From positions 1 through 54,279 of the forward strand of contig JAZQNW010000003.1 of assembly GCA_045627525.1 (NCBI GenBank): a stretch of DNA of 54,279 nucleotides. Direction: 5' to 3'. Source of the DNA: CAG-877 sp045627525 (GTDB taxonomy: Bacteria > Bacillota_I > Bacilli_A > RF39 > UBA660). Below, one piece after another: positions 7,791 to 16,860 of this stretch. Every line of letters begins with the position of its first letter. Positions within the stretch are counted from its first letter, which is position 1. The translations under genes were made by a program, and so were the position numbers. The notes under the pieces are model-generated. The model was not told the origin of the DNA and did no database searches. It saw only the letters and a program-made list of their open reading frames with translations.

Positions 7791-9260
7791 TTTTTTTTCT
7801 TTTTCTTCTTTATTTTTCAAAATTGTTTGTATTTGTTGTTGGGCTTCTACTAAGCTATCTGGATCTGGTTCAATAACAAAAAGTGCTTGTCTTCCACCAG
7901 AATAAGTTACATTACGGGAATTTGTTCCTTTTAAACTATTTTTACTTATATTCCAGCTAGACATATCAGAAATTTGATTTTTAACTAATTTTGATAGTGC
8001 TGTTTGATCCATGTTAGTTTGAATACTATTTCCCATTGTGTCTAAAATTGATGAATACTTTTCAAGTAAAGTTTTACTTGATGTAATTTTTTCTATTATT
8101 GCGGTTAAAACTATTTGTTGATTTTTAATTCTTTGATTGTCACCATCTCTAAATGATTTTCTTTCTCTTGAGAAAGCTAATGCTTCTTCACCATTTAAAT
8201 GGTTTGGTCCAGCTTTGAAATAATATTTTTTACCACCATTTCTCATTCCATGGGTACTAAATGTATATTCTGAGTTGATATCTATTCCACCTATTATATC
8301 GACTAGTTTTGTTACTGTTGAAAAATTAACTCTAACATAATAATTTATATCTATTGATAATAAATCTTCAACTGAAGTTACTGATTCATTAATTCCATAA
8401 ATACCACTATGTGTTAGCTTATCTTTTTGTCCATAACTATGTAATGTAACATAATAATCTCTTGGTATTGATGTTAATAATATTTCATGTGTTTCTGGAT
8501 TAACTGTTACTATCATGTTAACATCACTTCTAGCAACATTATTAATATTTCCAGTTGTATCTATACCACTTATATAAACATTAAATGGTTTCTTTCCCAC
8601 ATCGACTTTTTTTGTTATGTCTATTAATTTTGATTTTATTTTTACTGTATAAATAATTTTAGATATATCATCAATATTATATGGAGATTCACTTAATATT
8701 GAGTATGCACTGCTACTTATAAATGCTACTTTTTTATTTTTTACATTACTAACTATATCTTTTACATTATCTATTTCTTTGTAAGTAATATCTACTTTGT
8801 TTTTTAATTTATCCTTAGCTTTTTCATACGATTCATCTTTTATTTTTAAAATATTAACTTCTGATTTTTCTATATCTGATAATTTAGCCATTTTACTATC
8901 TTTATAAACTATGACATAATAATCTTCACTTTTGGAATTGTCAGATTTAAGATTCTTCATAAAATCAAGCGTATAATACATATAATAAATTCCAATACCA
9001 GCAATAATAATCATAATAAAACTTGTAAATAATGATAATATTTTAGGTTTTCTTTTTATCTTTTTATTAAATAAACATATATCTACAAATAGTAAGATTA
9101 ATGTTGTTACTATTATAAGTGGTAATAAATATTTATTAGGTACAACATTTAATTTTATTATTAATAAAATAAAAATCAAATGAATAATAGTACATATTAT
9201 TCCAAATAATTTTGAAATTTTATTTAAAAACTTACCTGCTTTTTTCTTTGACTTCTTCAT
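7785..9260 (-). CDS. LytR-CpsA-Psr (LCP) family envelope polymer ligase
   Basis: LCP enzymes transfer undecaprenyl-linked glycopolymers such as teichoic acid or capsule to peptidoglycan at the outer face of the membrane. This 491-residue protein has three or more N-terminal hydrophobic segments (to about residue 115), an accessory domain, and the LCP catalytic domain (about 225-390). Visible marks are NVYISGIDTTG, ARSDVNMIV, TSIPRDYYV and SRERKSFRDGDNQR, the last two bearing the Arg/Asp residues that bind the pyrophosphate lipid. It begins 8 bases after the stop of tagH, so export and attachment are coupled in one operon. A charged Lys/Glu tail ends the protein. Confidence 0.9.
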   Translation of the reverse strand: MKKSKKKAGKFLNKISKLFGIICTIIHLIFILLIIKLNVVPNKYLLPLIIVTTLILLFVDICLFNKKIKRKPKILSLFTSFIMIIIAGIGIYYMYYTLDFMKNLKSDNSKSEDYYVIVYKDSKMAKLSDIEKSEVNILKIKDESYEKAKDKLKNKVDITYKEIDNVKDIVSNVKNKKVAFISSSAYSILSESPYNIDDISKIIYTVKIKSKLIDITKKVDVGKKPFNVYISGIDTTGNINNVARSDVNMIVTVNPETHEILLTSIPRDYYVTLHSYGQKDKLTHSGIYGINESVTSVEDLLSIDINYYVRVNFSTVTKLVDIIGGIDINSEYTFSTHGMRNGGKKYYFKAGPNHLNGEEALAFSRERKSFRDGDNQRIKNQQIVLTAIIEKITSSKTLLEKYSSILDTMGNSIQTNMDQTALSKLVKNQISDMSSWNISKNSLKGTNSRNVTYSGGRQALFVIEPDPDSLVEAQQQIQTILKNKEEKEKKE

Positions 9261-9268
9261 GCTTCCTC

Positions 9269-10012
9269 CTATTTAAGTGAATTCATATAACTTTGATATT
9301 CATCTAAAACATCTTTAGGATTACCAATCTTTTTTATTTTACCATCATCTAACCATATAACTTCATTACATAATTCTTTTAATGTGGAAATACTATGAGA
9401 TACGATAATAACTGTTCTATTATCATCATTAATTAATTCTTTCATTTTATTGTAACTTTTCTTTTTGAATTGTGTATCACCAACACTTAAAACTTCATCT
9501 ATTAACATAATATCTGTTTCTAATATTGCTGTTATGGCAAAGGCTAATTTAGAATACATTCCAGATGAATACATTTTTACTGGTTTATATATAAATTTGC
9601 CAATATCAGCAAAATCTATTATTTCTTGTTCTTTGGCTTTTATTTCTTCTTCACTAAAACCTAATAACATTCCAGATAAATAAATATTTTCATAACCTGT
9701 TAATTTTTTATTAAATCCTACACCAATAGAAAGTAATGAAACTGTATTATCGTGTAAATCTATAGATCCTTTATCAGCTGAAAAAATACCAGCAACTGCT
9801 CTTAGTAATGTTGATTTACCACTACCATTTTTACCTATAATTCCTAATATTTTCCCTTTTTCTAATTCAAAAGAAACACCTTTTACGGCCTCAAAAACTT
9901 CACGTTTTTTACTTTTCTTTTTAAAAAATTGTTTTTTAATGGAAAATTTTTCAAGATCTCTATAACAAACATGAACATTTTTTACTGTAATTGCTATATC
10001 TTTTTCCTTCAT
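9269..10012 (-). CDS. tagH: Teichoic acid/polysaccharide ABC exporter ATPase, TagH type
   Basis: This 247-residue ATPase has Walker A GKNGSGKS (about residue 62), the signature SSGMYSKL (about 151) and Walker B IMLIDEVLSVGD (about 172). The short Lys-rich insert before Walker A and the EVLSVGD pattern are typical of TagH/RfbB/Wzt-type exporters that flip undecaprenyl-linked polymers. It lacks the long C-terminal extension of Bacillus subtilis TagH, so it is a short form. It starts one base after tagG ends, so the two are translationally linked. Confidence 0.88.
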   Translation of the reverse strand: MKEKDIAITVKNVHVCYRDLEKFSIKKQFFKKKSKKREVFEAVKGVSFELEKGKILGIIGKNGSGKSTLLRAVAGIFSADKGSIDLHDNTVSLLSIGVGFNKKLTGYENIYLSGMLLGFSEEEIKAKEQEIIDFADIGKFIYKPVKMYSSGMYSKLAFAITAILETDIMLIDEVLSVGDTQFKKKSYNKMKELINDDNRTVIIVSHSISTLKELCNEVIWLDDGKIKKIGNPKDVLDEYQSYMNSLK

Positions 10013-10013
10013 A

Positions 10014-10796
10014 TTATATCACCTTTGCATATGTATTTTCATTTTTATTAATAGTATGAATACCAATTATAAATATAACTATACTTATAGCATACCAAAT
10101 AAGTACTCCCTCAAAGCTTGGTAATTTAGCATATAACATAGCTTTTCTCATTTCATTCATGGTAAAAGCTACTGGATTAACTCTTAATAATAAGTATTTT
10201 ACAATTCCAGTAAGTCTATCATTTATACTATAGAATACTCCAGATAAATAAAATATTAATCTTAATGCAATATTAGTTAAATTTTTTAAATCATTTATAT
10301 AAACACCAAAATGCATTAATATACATGATATTCCAAAAGTAAATAAATATATTAATGGTATTATTAGAAAAATAAATAATATGTTAAAAGTAAATGGTAC
10401 TTTTAATATTAGCATTAATACAAAAGTAATACCAATTGATATAAACATTTTAAATAGATATGTAAAGGACTTTGCTAGTAATAAAATATACTTTGGTATA
10501 TATACTTTTGTTACTAGATCTCTATTACTAGAAATTAATGTTATACTTCCTGTAATCATTCTATTAAAGAATTGCCAACAAGTTAGTCCAATAAAAACAA
10601 AAGCACCAAAATATCCTTCTCTTGATGTAAATACTACAGTAAATACAAATGTATATATAAACATAAAAGCAAGTGGTTCTATTACCCACCATAACCAATT
10701 TAAATATGAACCACTTACTTCACTTTTTAATTCAGATTTAGCGCTTCTAATAGCGTATTTATAATATTTTTTTATATTTTCAAAAAACTTCTTCAT
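10014..10796 (-). CDS. tagG: Teichoic acid/polysaccharide ABC exporter permease, TagG type
   Basis: This 260-residue protein of the ABC-2 type has about six membrane helices and the family pattern SYLNWLWWVIEPL (about 28-40). It then shows GxFVFIGLTCWQFFNRMI and, near the C-terminus, the segment with RVNPVAFTMNEMR. With TagH it would move a lipid-linked polymer across the membrane. The neighbouring LCP, TagD and glycerophosphotransferase genes make a polyol-phosphate polymer the likely cargo. Confidence 0.88.
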   Translation of the reverse strand: MKKFFENIKKYYKYAIRSAKSELKSEVSGSYLNWLWWVIEPLAFMFIYTFVFTVVFTSREGYFGAFVFIGLTCWQFFNRMITGSITLISSNRDLVTKVYIPKYILLLAKSFTYLFKMFISIGITFVLMLILKVPFTFNILFIFLIIPLIYLFTFGISCILMHFGVYINDLKNLTNIALRLIFYLSGVFYSINDRLTGIVKYLLLRVNPVAFTMNEMRKAMLYAKLPSFEGVLIWYAISIVIFIIGIHTINKNENTYAKVI

Positions 10797-10861
10797 TTGT
10801 TATTTGCTCCTTATATGAAAATATTGTATCATATTTTTCTTTTTTTACAAAAAATATCTAA

Positions 10862-10895
10862 TAAAAAGGAAATTTATTTAAATATTTCCTTTTTA
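10862..10895 (-). terminator. Terminator after the triple-fusion gene
   Basis: AAAAAGGAAAT / ATTTCCTTTTT stem with a T-run on the minus strand, just after the stop at 10900. It separates this gene from tagG. Confidence 0.7.
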
Positions 10896-10899
10896 AATA

Positions 10900-13803
10900 C
10901 TATTTTGATGATAACAATACTGATTCACTATAAAGCTTAATGCCTGCTTCTTCATTAGGATGTATAAAATCAACCATATACTTATTTATATTATTTGATT
11001 TTGTTAATACGCTATTTATTTCTTTATTTGGATTTATGTATAAATATTTATTCTTATTACAATAACTTTTTAAATTTTCATCATACTCTTTAAACAGTTT
11101 ATTCTTTTCTTTTTCATTCACTTTAGCAATAGTATCGTTAGGAAGTGACATCCATGGAGAAATAAATACTATTTTAGCCTTACTATTTGCTTTTTTAATT
11201 TTAGAAGCTATTTTTTTTAATTCCTTTATATATTCTTTTGCAGTCATAGCACATGTTTTTTCATTTCTATATCTAATATCATTAGTACCAAGCGCTACTA
11301 TATACAAATCACCATTTGAACTTAATATTTGATTAGAATATTTTTCTATAATATTTTTTGTTGTATAACCACCTTTTGATATATTAATAATTTTTTTGTT
11401 TTCAAAAAAACCAATCATTGGTTCATACCATGGATGGAAATTATTTTTAGTACCTTCTGTAATACTGTCACCTATAAAAACTATAGTTGGTGATTTTTTA
11501 ATTTCTTTATATAGTTGTTTTGATTTATATTTTTTTACCCAATTAGGCCTTGTTTGACTATAGTAACTACCATCTATATAATAGTATCTTTCTCTTATAT
11601 TATTTATAGAAATACTATTGTTAATCATTACTTTTGTGACTATATTTTGAACTTTTTCAATTCTAGTAAGTTCCGCTTTTGACATACTATTATAGATATC
11701 TTTATCATTATATATATCGTATATTGGCAAAGCTCTGAAATATCCTGTTTTATATTCCTGTGTATACATCGGAATCACATCTGCCGCAATTACGTTTTTT
11801 TCTTTTTTATCAATATATACGTCAACAATTGATGTGGCATCTCCATCTTTAGCAACATAAGAATTGGCGAAATTACCAGGGCAATTTACTACTAAGGTGT
11901 TTCCTATATATTCAAGTGGTTGAACAGCATGTGCATGATCTCCAAAAACTATATCTGCTCCCAAATCAGCAAAAATCTTATTCCATTTATTTTGAAATGC
12001 ATCTGAGGAATGTGAAAATTGTGTACCCATATGGGCCATTACCACAATTATATCTGCATTAGCATCTTTTGCCTTTTTGAAATCCGCTTTGATACTATTG
12101 TACATTTCATTATAATATTTATTGTTAGAATATGGCATATATGATGTAATGTATGGATTATTTTTATACACTTCAGTTATTCTATTGTTATTTATGAAAT
12201 TTAAATATGATAATACCGCTATCTTGACACCATCTTTTTCTACTATCAGCAATTCATCTTTTTCTTGTTGATTTCGATATGAACCCGTGTGTTTTATGTT
12301 ATATTTGTCAAGAACGTCTAAGGTTCTAATTGCCCCTGATATTCCATTATCTAATAAGTGATTATTTGCAGTTGAAACAACATCGATTCCAGATTCTGAT
12401 ACCGCTTTAGCAAACTCGTCTGGAAAATTTAAAGATAATTTTAAACCGTCTCCAAAATTACTTGTTGAATATGGTCTTTTATTTCCTGCAGTTGGTCCTT
12501 CAAAAACACCAAACGATATGTCACTACTATCGAAATATTTCTTAGTATATTTAAACATATCTGAAAAATCATATTCTTGTTTTTCTTCATTATAGGCTGA
12601 AGTCACTTGATCTTTTAATAAAATCAAGTCGCCTACATATGATATTTTTAAAGCGTCATCTATTTCTGATTTTTTTTCTTTATTTAAAGTTTTAACAATT
12701 CTACTATTTAAAGTACTTGTCTTATTTACTTGACTATTCAATATCATTTTAATAGGTCTAAGCATAAGAAGGCCGATAAAAATAATAAATGCTACATATA
12801 TTAGTTTTTTTCCGAGTTTATCTTTATTTATGATACTATCAGTTATTTTTTCTACACCGCTTGTAACAAAATTATTTAATTTCTTTGAGCTTAGTATTAA
12901 ACATAAGATGATTGCTATTAATAATTCTGCTACTACTATTAGTTTATTGTAAGACGTAAATTTAAACTTTGAGTTTATAACACATACAATTAATCTATGA
13001 CCCAAGTATATTAGCAATGAATATTTTCCAAAGTGTGATAATATTTTCACTTTTTTATTTGGGATTAATAGTATTAGTCCATATATCATTGCCACCGCAT
13101 TAATAAATATAAAGATTCTTATATACAAATCACTAAATGAGTTATATTTACCCATTAATAGATGTGACATTGTAAAATTTTTATTTTTTACTATCATAAA
13201 TATAAATCCACAATATAAAATAAAAATACTTGTAAATAATATTTTTTTCACAATATTATCAGCACTAATTTTTTTTAGAAATTCTTTGAATTTTTCCAAA
13301 GAAAATTTGTATCCTAATAAAAAGAATGGTAAGAAACATATTGTTCTACGTATAGATAGCAAATTACTAAATTCAGGCCAGAAGCCAATTAACAAGCTAA
13401 TTATGATTGTTATTGGTATAATATATTTTATGTTATTGATTTTGTCAATTATTAACCGCCAAAACAATAAGGATAATATGTACCAGTATGAATTATATGG
13501 ACTCAAAAATGAAATTTTTGTCTTATTCAAAAAGTAAAGCAAAATCATCATTAGTGAATTAAAAATAAGATAATATATCAATAGTTTTAATAAGCTTTGT
13601 TTGCTTTTTGATTTATCAGATTTACTAAAATAACCGGATATAAAGATGAAACAAGGCATATGAAAAAGGTATATAAACACAAATATGCTATTTATGGATG
13701 ATTTCGGATATTTAAGAGCATACGGATACAATAAATGTCCAAAAACAACTAAAAATATTAATAATCCTTTATAGTTATCAAATAATTCTATTCTCTTTTT
13801 CAT
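10900..13803 (-). CDS. Triple fusion: acyltransferase-3, CapA-like phosphoesterase and SGNH hydrolase
   Basis: This 967-residue protein joins three domains. Residues 1-360 are an acyltransferase-3 membrane domain: DNYKGLLIFLVVFGH carries the catalytic His, with about ten helices. Residues 380-690 are a CapA/PgsA-type metallophosphoesterase-fold domain with YVGDLIL (about 390), NNHLLDNG, AHMGTQFSH and GDHAHAVQ. Residues 770-967 are an SGNH/GDSL esterase domain with FIGDSITEG (about 776), GTND (about 839) and DFIHPN (about 946). Acyltransferase-3 plus SGNH is a known pairing for O-acetylation of extracytoplasmic glycans. The CapA part is known from poly-gamma-glutamate and capsule loci. All soluble parts would face outward. 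Its promoter diverges from that of the ATP-grasp gene at 13968. Confidence 0.85.
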   Translation of the reverse strand: MKKRIELFDNYKGLLIFLVVFGHLLYPYALKYPKSSINSIFVFIYLFHMPCFIFISGYFSKSDKSKSKQSLLKLLIYYLIFNSLMMILLYFLNKTKISFLSPYNSYWYILSLLFWRLIIDKINNIKYIIPITIIISLLIGFWPEFSNLLSIRRTICFLPFFLLGYKFSLEKFKEFLKKISADNIVKKILFTSIFILYCGFIFMIVKNKNFTMSHLLMGKYNSFSDLYIRIFIFINAVAMIYGLILLIPNKKVKILSHFGKYSLLIYLGHRLIVCVINSKFKFTSYNKLIVVAELLIAIILCLILSSKKLNNFVTSGVEKITDSIINKDKLGKKLIYVAFIIFIGLLMLRPIKMILNSQVNKTSTLNSRIVKTLNKEKKSEIDDALKISYVGDLILLKDQVTSAYNEEKQEYDFSDMFKYTKKYFDSSDISFGVFEGPTAGNKRPYSTSNFGDGLKLSLNFPDEFAKAVSESGIDVVSTANNHLLDNGISGAIRTLDVLDKYNIKHTGSYRNQQEKDELLIVEKDGVKIAVLSYLNFINNNRITEVYKNNPYITSYMPYSNNKYYNEMYNSIKADFKKAKDANADIIVVMAHMGTQFSHSSDAFQNKWNKIFADLGADIVFGDHAHAVQPLEYIGNTLVVNCPGNFANSYVAKDGDATSIVDVYIDKKEKNVIAADVIPMYTQEYKTGYFRALPIYDIYNDKDIYNSMSKAELTRIEKVQNIVTKVMINNSISINNIRERYYYIDGSYYSQTRPNWVKKYKSKQLYKEIKKSPTIVFIGDSITEGTKNNFHPWYEPMIGFFENKKIINISKGGYTTKNIIEKYSNQILSSNGDLYIVALGTNDIRYRNEKTCAMTAKEYIKELKKIASKIKKANSKAKIVFISPWMSLPNDTIAKVNEKEKNKLFKEYDENLKSYCNKNKYLYINPNKEINSVLTKSNNINKYMVDFIHPNEEAGIKLYSESVLLSSK

Positions 13804-13845
13804 AATTCTACCTCTTTCGCTATTTTTTTATTCATTTTCTAATTC

Positions 13846-13875
13846 ATTGTATCATATATTTATAGTTTTTTTCAA
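13846..13875 (-). promoter_or_regulatory. Promoter of the triple-fusion gene
   Basis: TTGAAA (13875-13870), an 18-base spacer and TGA-TACAAT (-10 at 13851-13846) on the minus strand. It diverges from the promoter at 13908-13936. Confidence 0.65.
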
Positions 13876-13907
13876 AAAAATATATATTCTTATTGTTAAA
13901 CCTTATA

Positions 13908-13936
13908 TTGTTTATATTTTTTCTTTGTGTTATAAT
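13908..13936 (+). promoter_or_regulatory. Promoter of the plus-strand ATP-grasp gene
   Basis: TTGTTT (13908-13913), a 17-base spacer and TGT-TATAAT (-10 at 13931-13936) on the plus strand. The predicted start, about 13943, excludes the upstream ATG at 13893 and supports the start at 13968. Confidence 0.75.
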
Positions 13937-13967
13937 ATTTTATAATATTTTTGAAAGAAGTGTTTAT

Positions 13968-15149
13968 ATGGCAAATTTAGTATATTCTGATAAGGATCAA
14001 GAAAAAATTGACAATATTAAGTCGATATATCAGCGCACCTTACCAAGTAATATTCGAAAATGGTTAAGAGGCAGATTCTTATTTAATATTTTTAGGTGTT
14101 CAATGGTTGCTCATGAAAAAACATTTTTCCCAGATAAAGAAAGAAAATGCTATATTAGACGTTTATTTGATAATTATGCATGGTATTTTAAATATCATAG
14201 GGTTTGCTTATTTTATAATCGTTTTGGCTTAGATATTAAAAATTGGAGAAAAATGAGTGACTATTTGGACTTTGGCTATGTAAAGAAAGATCGTGCTTTA
14301 GTTCATCATAAAGGACATCCTTTAGAAAAAGTTAGAAAAGATAATATTAATGTACGATACTCAATAATTGCTGATAATAAAATGATATTTTATTCTTATA
14401 TTGAGAAAATGTTTCCAAACAACGTACCAACTACAGTATTTGAATTTTCCGGAAATAAAGTAATAATGCCGTTTAACGATAAAATAACTACTATGACTGC
14501 TTTTAAAAACTTGGAAGATGGTAAATATGTATGTAAGCCTGAAGTTGGTTCTCATGGTGATATGATTGTTTCTATTACTAAAAAAGGAAATAGCTTTAAG
14601 TTTAATGATAAAGAAATCACTTTAAAAACCTTAATTGATAATAGTCTTGAAAAACCATTTTTGGTACAAAAATTTATAAAACAGCATGAAGCTATTGATA
14701 AGATTAATGATGCTTCTGTTAATACTATTAGAATAATATCAACACATTGGAATGAAAACGTTAACATACTTGCTGCAATGATTAGAGTTGGTTCTTCTAA
14801 AGAACAAGTTGTTGATAATGCTGATGCTGGTGGTACTTTTATAGCTATAAATATTAAGAATGGTAAATTAGATAAATATGGTTATTTTTATAATAAGCCA
14901 AGAACTGTTAGTCATCCTATTACTGGGTTGGTGTATAACAAATATCAAATACCTTACTGGAAAGAAACTATTGAGTTAATAAAAAAATTACATCCAATTA
15001 TATTTGGTTTTGCTACTATTGGATGGGATATTGCCATTACTGATAAAGGCCCTGTAATAGTTGAAATTAATTGGAATTATTCATTAAAAGGCATTCAAGT
15101 ATGTAATGGTGGATTAAAACCAAAATGGGAAAAATTAAAACTTCAATAA
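13968..15149 (+). CDS. Sugar-transfer-associated ATP-grasp protein (plus strand)
   Basis: This 393-residue protein is the first of three ATP-grasp paralogues in the cluster. The ATG at 13968 follows GAAAGAAGTG and lies downstream of the promoter; a longer frame to 13893 would start before transcription. The N-terminal region is basic and helical. The C-terminal half has the ATP-grasp marks: KPEVGSHG (nucleotide loop), SVNTIRIIS, VDNADAGGTF and WDIAITDKGPVIVEINWN, whose Glu and Asn should bind metal. The pattern fits the sugar-transfer-associated ATP-grasp family, found beside glycan and teichoic acid genes; its reaction is unproven, probably ligation of an amino or carboxyl compound. It is the only long gene on this strand in the window. 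Confidence 0.8.
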   Translation: MANLVYSDKDQEKIDNIKSIYQRTLPSNIRKWLRGRFLFNIFRCSMVAHEKTFFPDKERKCYIRRLFDNYAWYFKYHRVCLFYNRFGLDIKNWRKMSDYLDFGYVKKDRALVHHKGHPLEKVRKDNINVRYSIIADNKMIFYSYIEKMFPNNVPTTVFEFSGNKVIMPFNDKITTMTAFKNLEDGKYVCKPEVGSHGDMIVSITKKGNSFKFNDKEITLKTLIDNSLEKPFLVQKFIKQHEAIDKINDASVNTIRIISTHWNENVNILAAMIRVGSSKEQVVDNADAGGTFIAINIKNGKLDKYGYFYNKPRTVSHPITGLVYNKYQIPYWKETIELIKKLHPIIFGFATIGWDIAITDKGPVIVEINWNYSLKGIQVCNGGLKPKWEKLKLQ

Positions 15150-15150
15150 T

Positions 15151-15186
15151 AAAAAAAGAAAAGATTAAAAATCTTTTCTTTTTTTA
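15151..15186. terminator. Bidirectional terminator between convergent ATP-grasp genes
   Basis: A symmetric AAAGAAAAGATT / AATCTTTTCTTT stem flanked by A-run and T-run serves both the plus gene ending at 15149 and the minus gene ending at 15184. Confidence 0.8.
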
Positions 15187-16848
15187 TAAATATTTATCAA
15201 TTAGATTTTTTGCTATTCCTGTTTTAGTTTGTACTTTTATTAATTGGTAAACAAAGTAGGCACCTGTGTTTCCTTCTATAATATCAATACCATTTTCTGT
15301 AATTGCAAAATCCCAACCTATTGCTTTTGAATCAGGTACTATTTTTGATAATTCCTTTGATAGTTCCACAATCTCTTTCCAATAAGGTATTTCAAATCCC
15401 TTTATTTTTTTGCCAGTTGCCGGACTGTTTTTATAAACTTCATTATTAACATTAACAGCGTTTGAGTCAACTATACCTGTTTCTACATTAATATTAGCAG
15501 CTAAGCCATCAGCATGAAAATTATCTACTGGACCACCATTTCCCATTCTTAAGAAGGCATAAACTATATCACATACTCCTTTGTCATATACAGTATAAAC
15601 TCTAACTGTGTTGACTGATGTTCGACAGAATTCTGTTAATTCTTTGTTTTGAACTATATATTCTTCTATTATAGACTTATCTAGTGATACTAATTTATTA
15701 TATATTTTTTTGTTATCTTCCTCACTTTTATTGCATTCATATGTTGTTATACCAATTCCACATGTAGATGATAACGGTTTTACTATTATTTTCTTTAGCC
15801 CTTTTATATACTTTATAAACTTTTCATAAGTTAAATTTTCATTTGTAAACCAAACTCGCTTAATATAATCTTTAAATACAATATTAAAATTAGATTTATT
15901 ATCAAAATTATTTCTCGTAGAGAAAAACTCATCAAATTTTATTCTTACTTTATCATATTTTTGTAATGTTGCATAAGTTTTTTGTTTTTGAGGAGAAACA
16001 TTCCAAAATTCAAATGCTAAATAATCTTCATAAGAACATCCACATCGAGCTTTTGCTTCTTTTTGCATTAACTCTACTTTTTGAATTGGCCATCCTGTTT
16101 TTTTGCATATTCCATCTATGAATCCCCATGATTCCCTAATTATTCTCTTTCTATCTTCTTTTAAAAATTCTGATAATTCAATTCTTTCTTTTTCATTTAG
16201 ATTATAGGCACCTTTTTGAACATATTTCTTCTTTTTAATACCAATTTCTTCACATTTCTCCATATCTTTTAGCAACTTATCTTTAGATAAGTTTGTTCTA
16301 TCCATTGCTAAATTAATATAAAATTCATCATCCCTTTTTTCATTGTTTCTTATTTGTTCTAATGCCTTTATATATCTTTTAAATTCGTTATCACTTAATA
16401 AATCAAGATGCTTACGTTCATATGTTTGTTTTGTAATTTTGAATTCTTTAAGAAGTTCTTTTCTATCAAATGAGAGTTTTTTCATTTTAATAAATTTATT
16501 AAATTTTCTCGAACTCATTTTATACAATTTTTGTTCATAGAAATCATCTGAATTTATTCCATATTTGTCACTTACAATTTTTCTAGCTGCGATAACTTCT
16601 TTTAACACGTGATCTTTTTCTTTTATAACAGATAATTGGTATTTATTTTTTTTCATATATTCTTCTATTTTTTTATTAGTTTCTTCCATTTCTTTATCTT
16701 CTAATTTCCAAAACTCATTTAATGTATATCTGAATGATTTTATGCCATACTTATCTTTTGCTATTGTTAATTTTCTTATAATTTTTTCATCATCCCATCC
16801 AGTATTTTTTCTTATTATCTTAATATTGTTTTTACGACTTTTATTCAT
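15184..16848 (-). CDS. ATP-grasp protein with N-terminal helical repeats
   Basis: In this 554-residue protein the C-terminal 270 residues match the neighbouring ATP-grasp proteins: KPLSSTCGIGI, SVNTVRVYTVY, VDNFHADGLAANI and WDFAITENGIDIIEGN. The first 280 residues hold about five degenerate repeats with the theme KYGI-x4-Y-x5-LW-x-LS (for example KDKYGIKSFRYTLNEFWKL and AKARCGCSYEDYLAFEFWN). They look like small helical hairpins and may dock a partner or substrate carrier. It is convergent with the plus-strand paralogue and 12 bases upstream of the shorter one in translation order. The amide or ester product is unknown. Confidence 0.75.
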   Translation of the reverse strand: MNKSRKNNIKIIRKNTGWDDEKIIRKLTIAKDKYGIKSFRYTLNEFWKLEDKEMEETNKKIEEYMKKNKYQLSVIKEKDHVLKEVIAARKIVSDKYGINSDDFYEQKLYKMSSRKFNKFIKMKKLSFDRKELLKEFKITKQTYERKHLDLLSDNEFKRYIKALEQIRNNEKRDDEFYINLAMDRTNLSKDKLLKDMEKCEEIGIKKKKYVQKGAYNLNEKERIELSEFLKEDRKRIIRESWGFIDGICKKTGWPIQKVELMQKEAKARCGCSYEDYLAFEFWNVSPQKQKTYATLQKYDKVRIKFDEFFSTRNNFDNKSNFNIVFKDYIKRVWFTNENLTYEKFIKYIKGLKKIIVKPLSSTCGIGITTYECNKSEEDNKKIYNKLVSLDKSIIEEYIVQNKELTEFCRTSVNTVRVYTVYDKGVCDIVYAFLRMGNGGPVDNFHADGLAANINVETGIVDSNAVNVNNEVYKNSPATGKKIKGFEIPYWKEIVELSKELSKIVPDSKAIGWDFAITENGIDIIEGNTGAYFVYQLIKVQTKTGIAKNLIDKYL

Positions 16849-16860
16849 TTACACCTATCC

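Noticed and set aside
13286..13537. Plus-strand frame within the triple-fusion gene
   Set aside because: It is a shadow of the acyltransferase domain on the other strand with no start signal.
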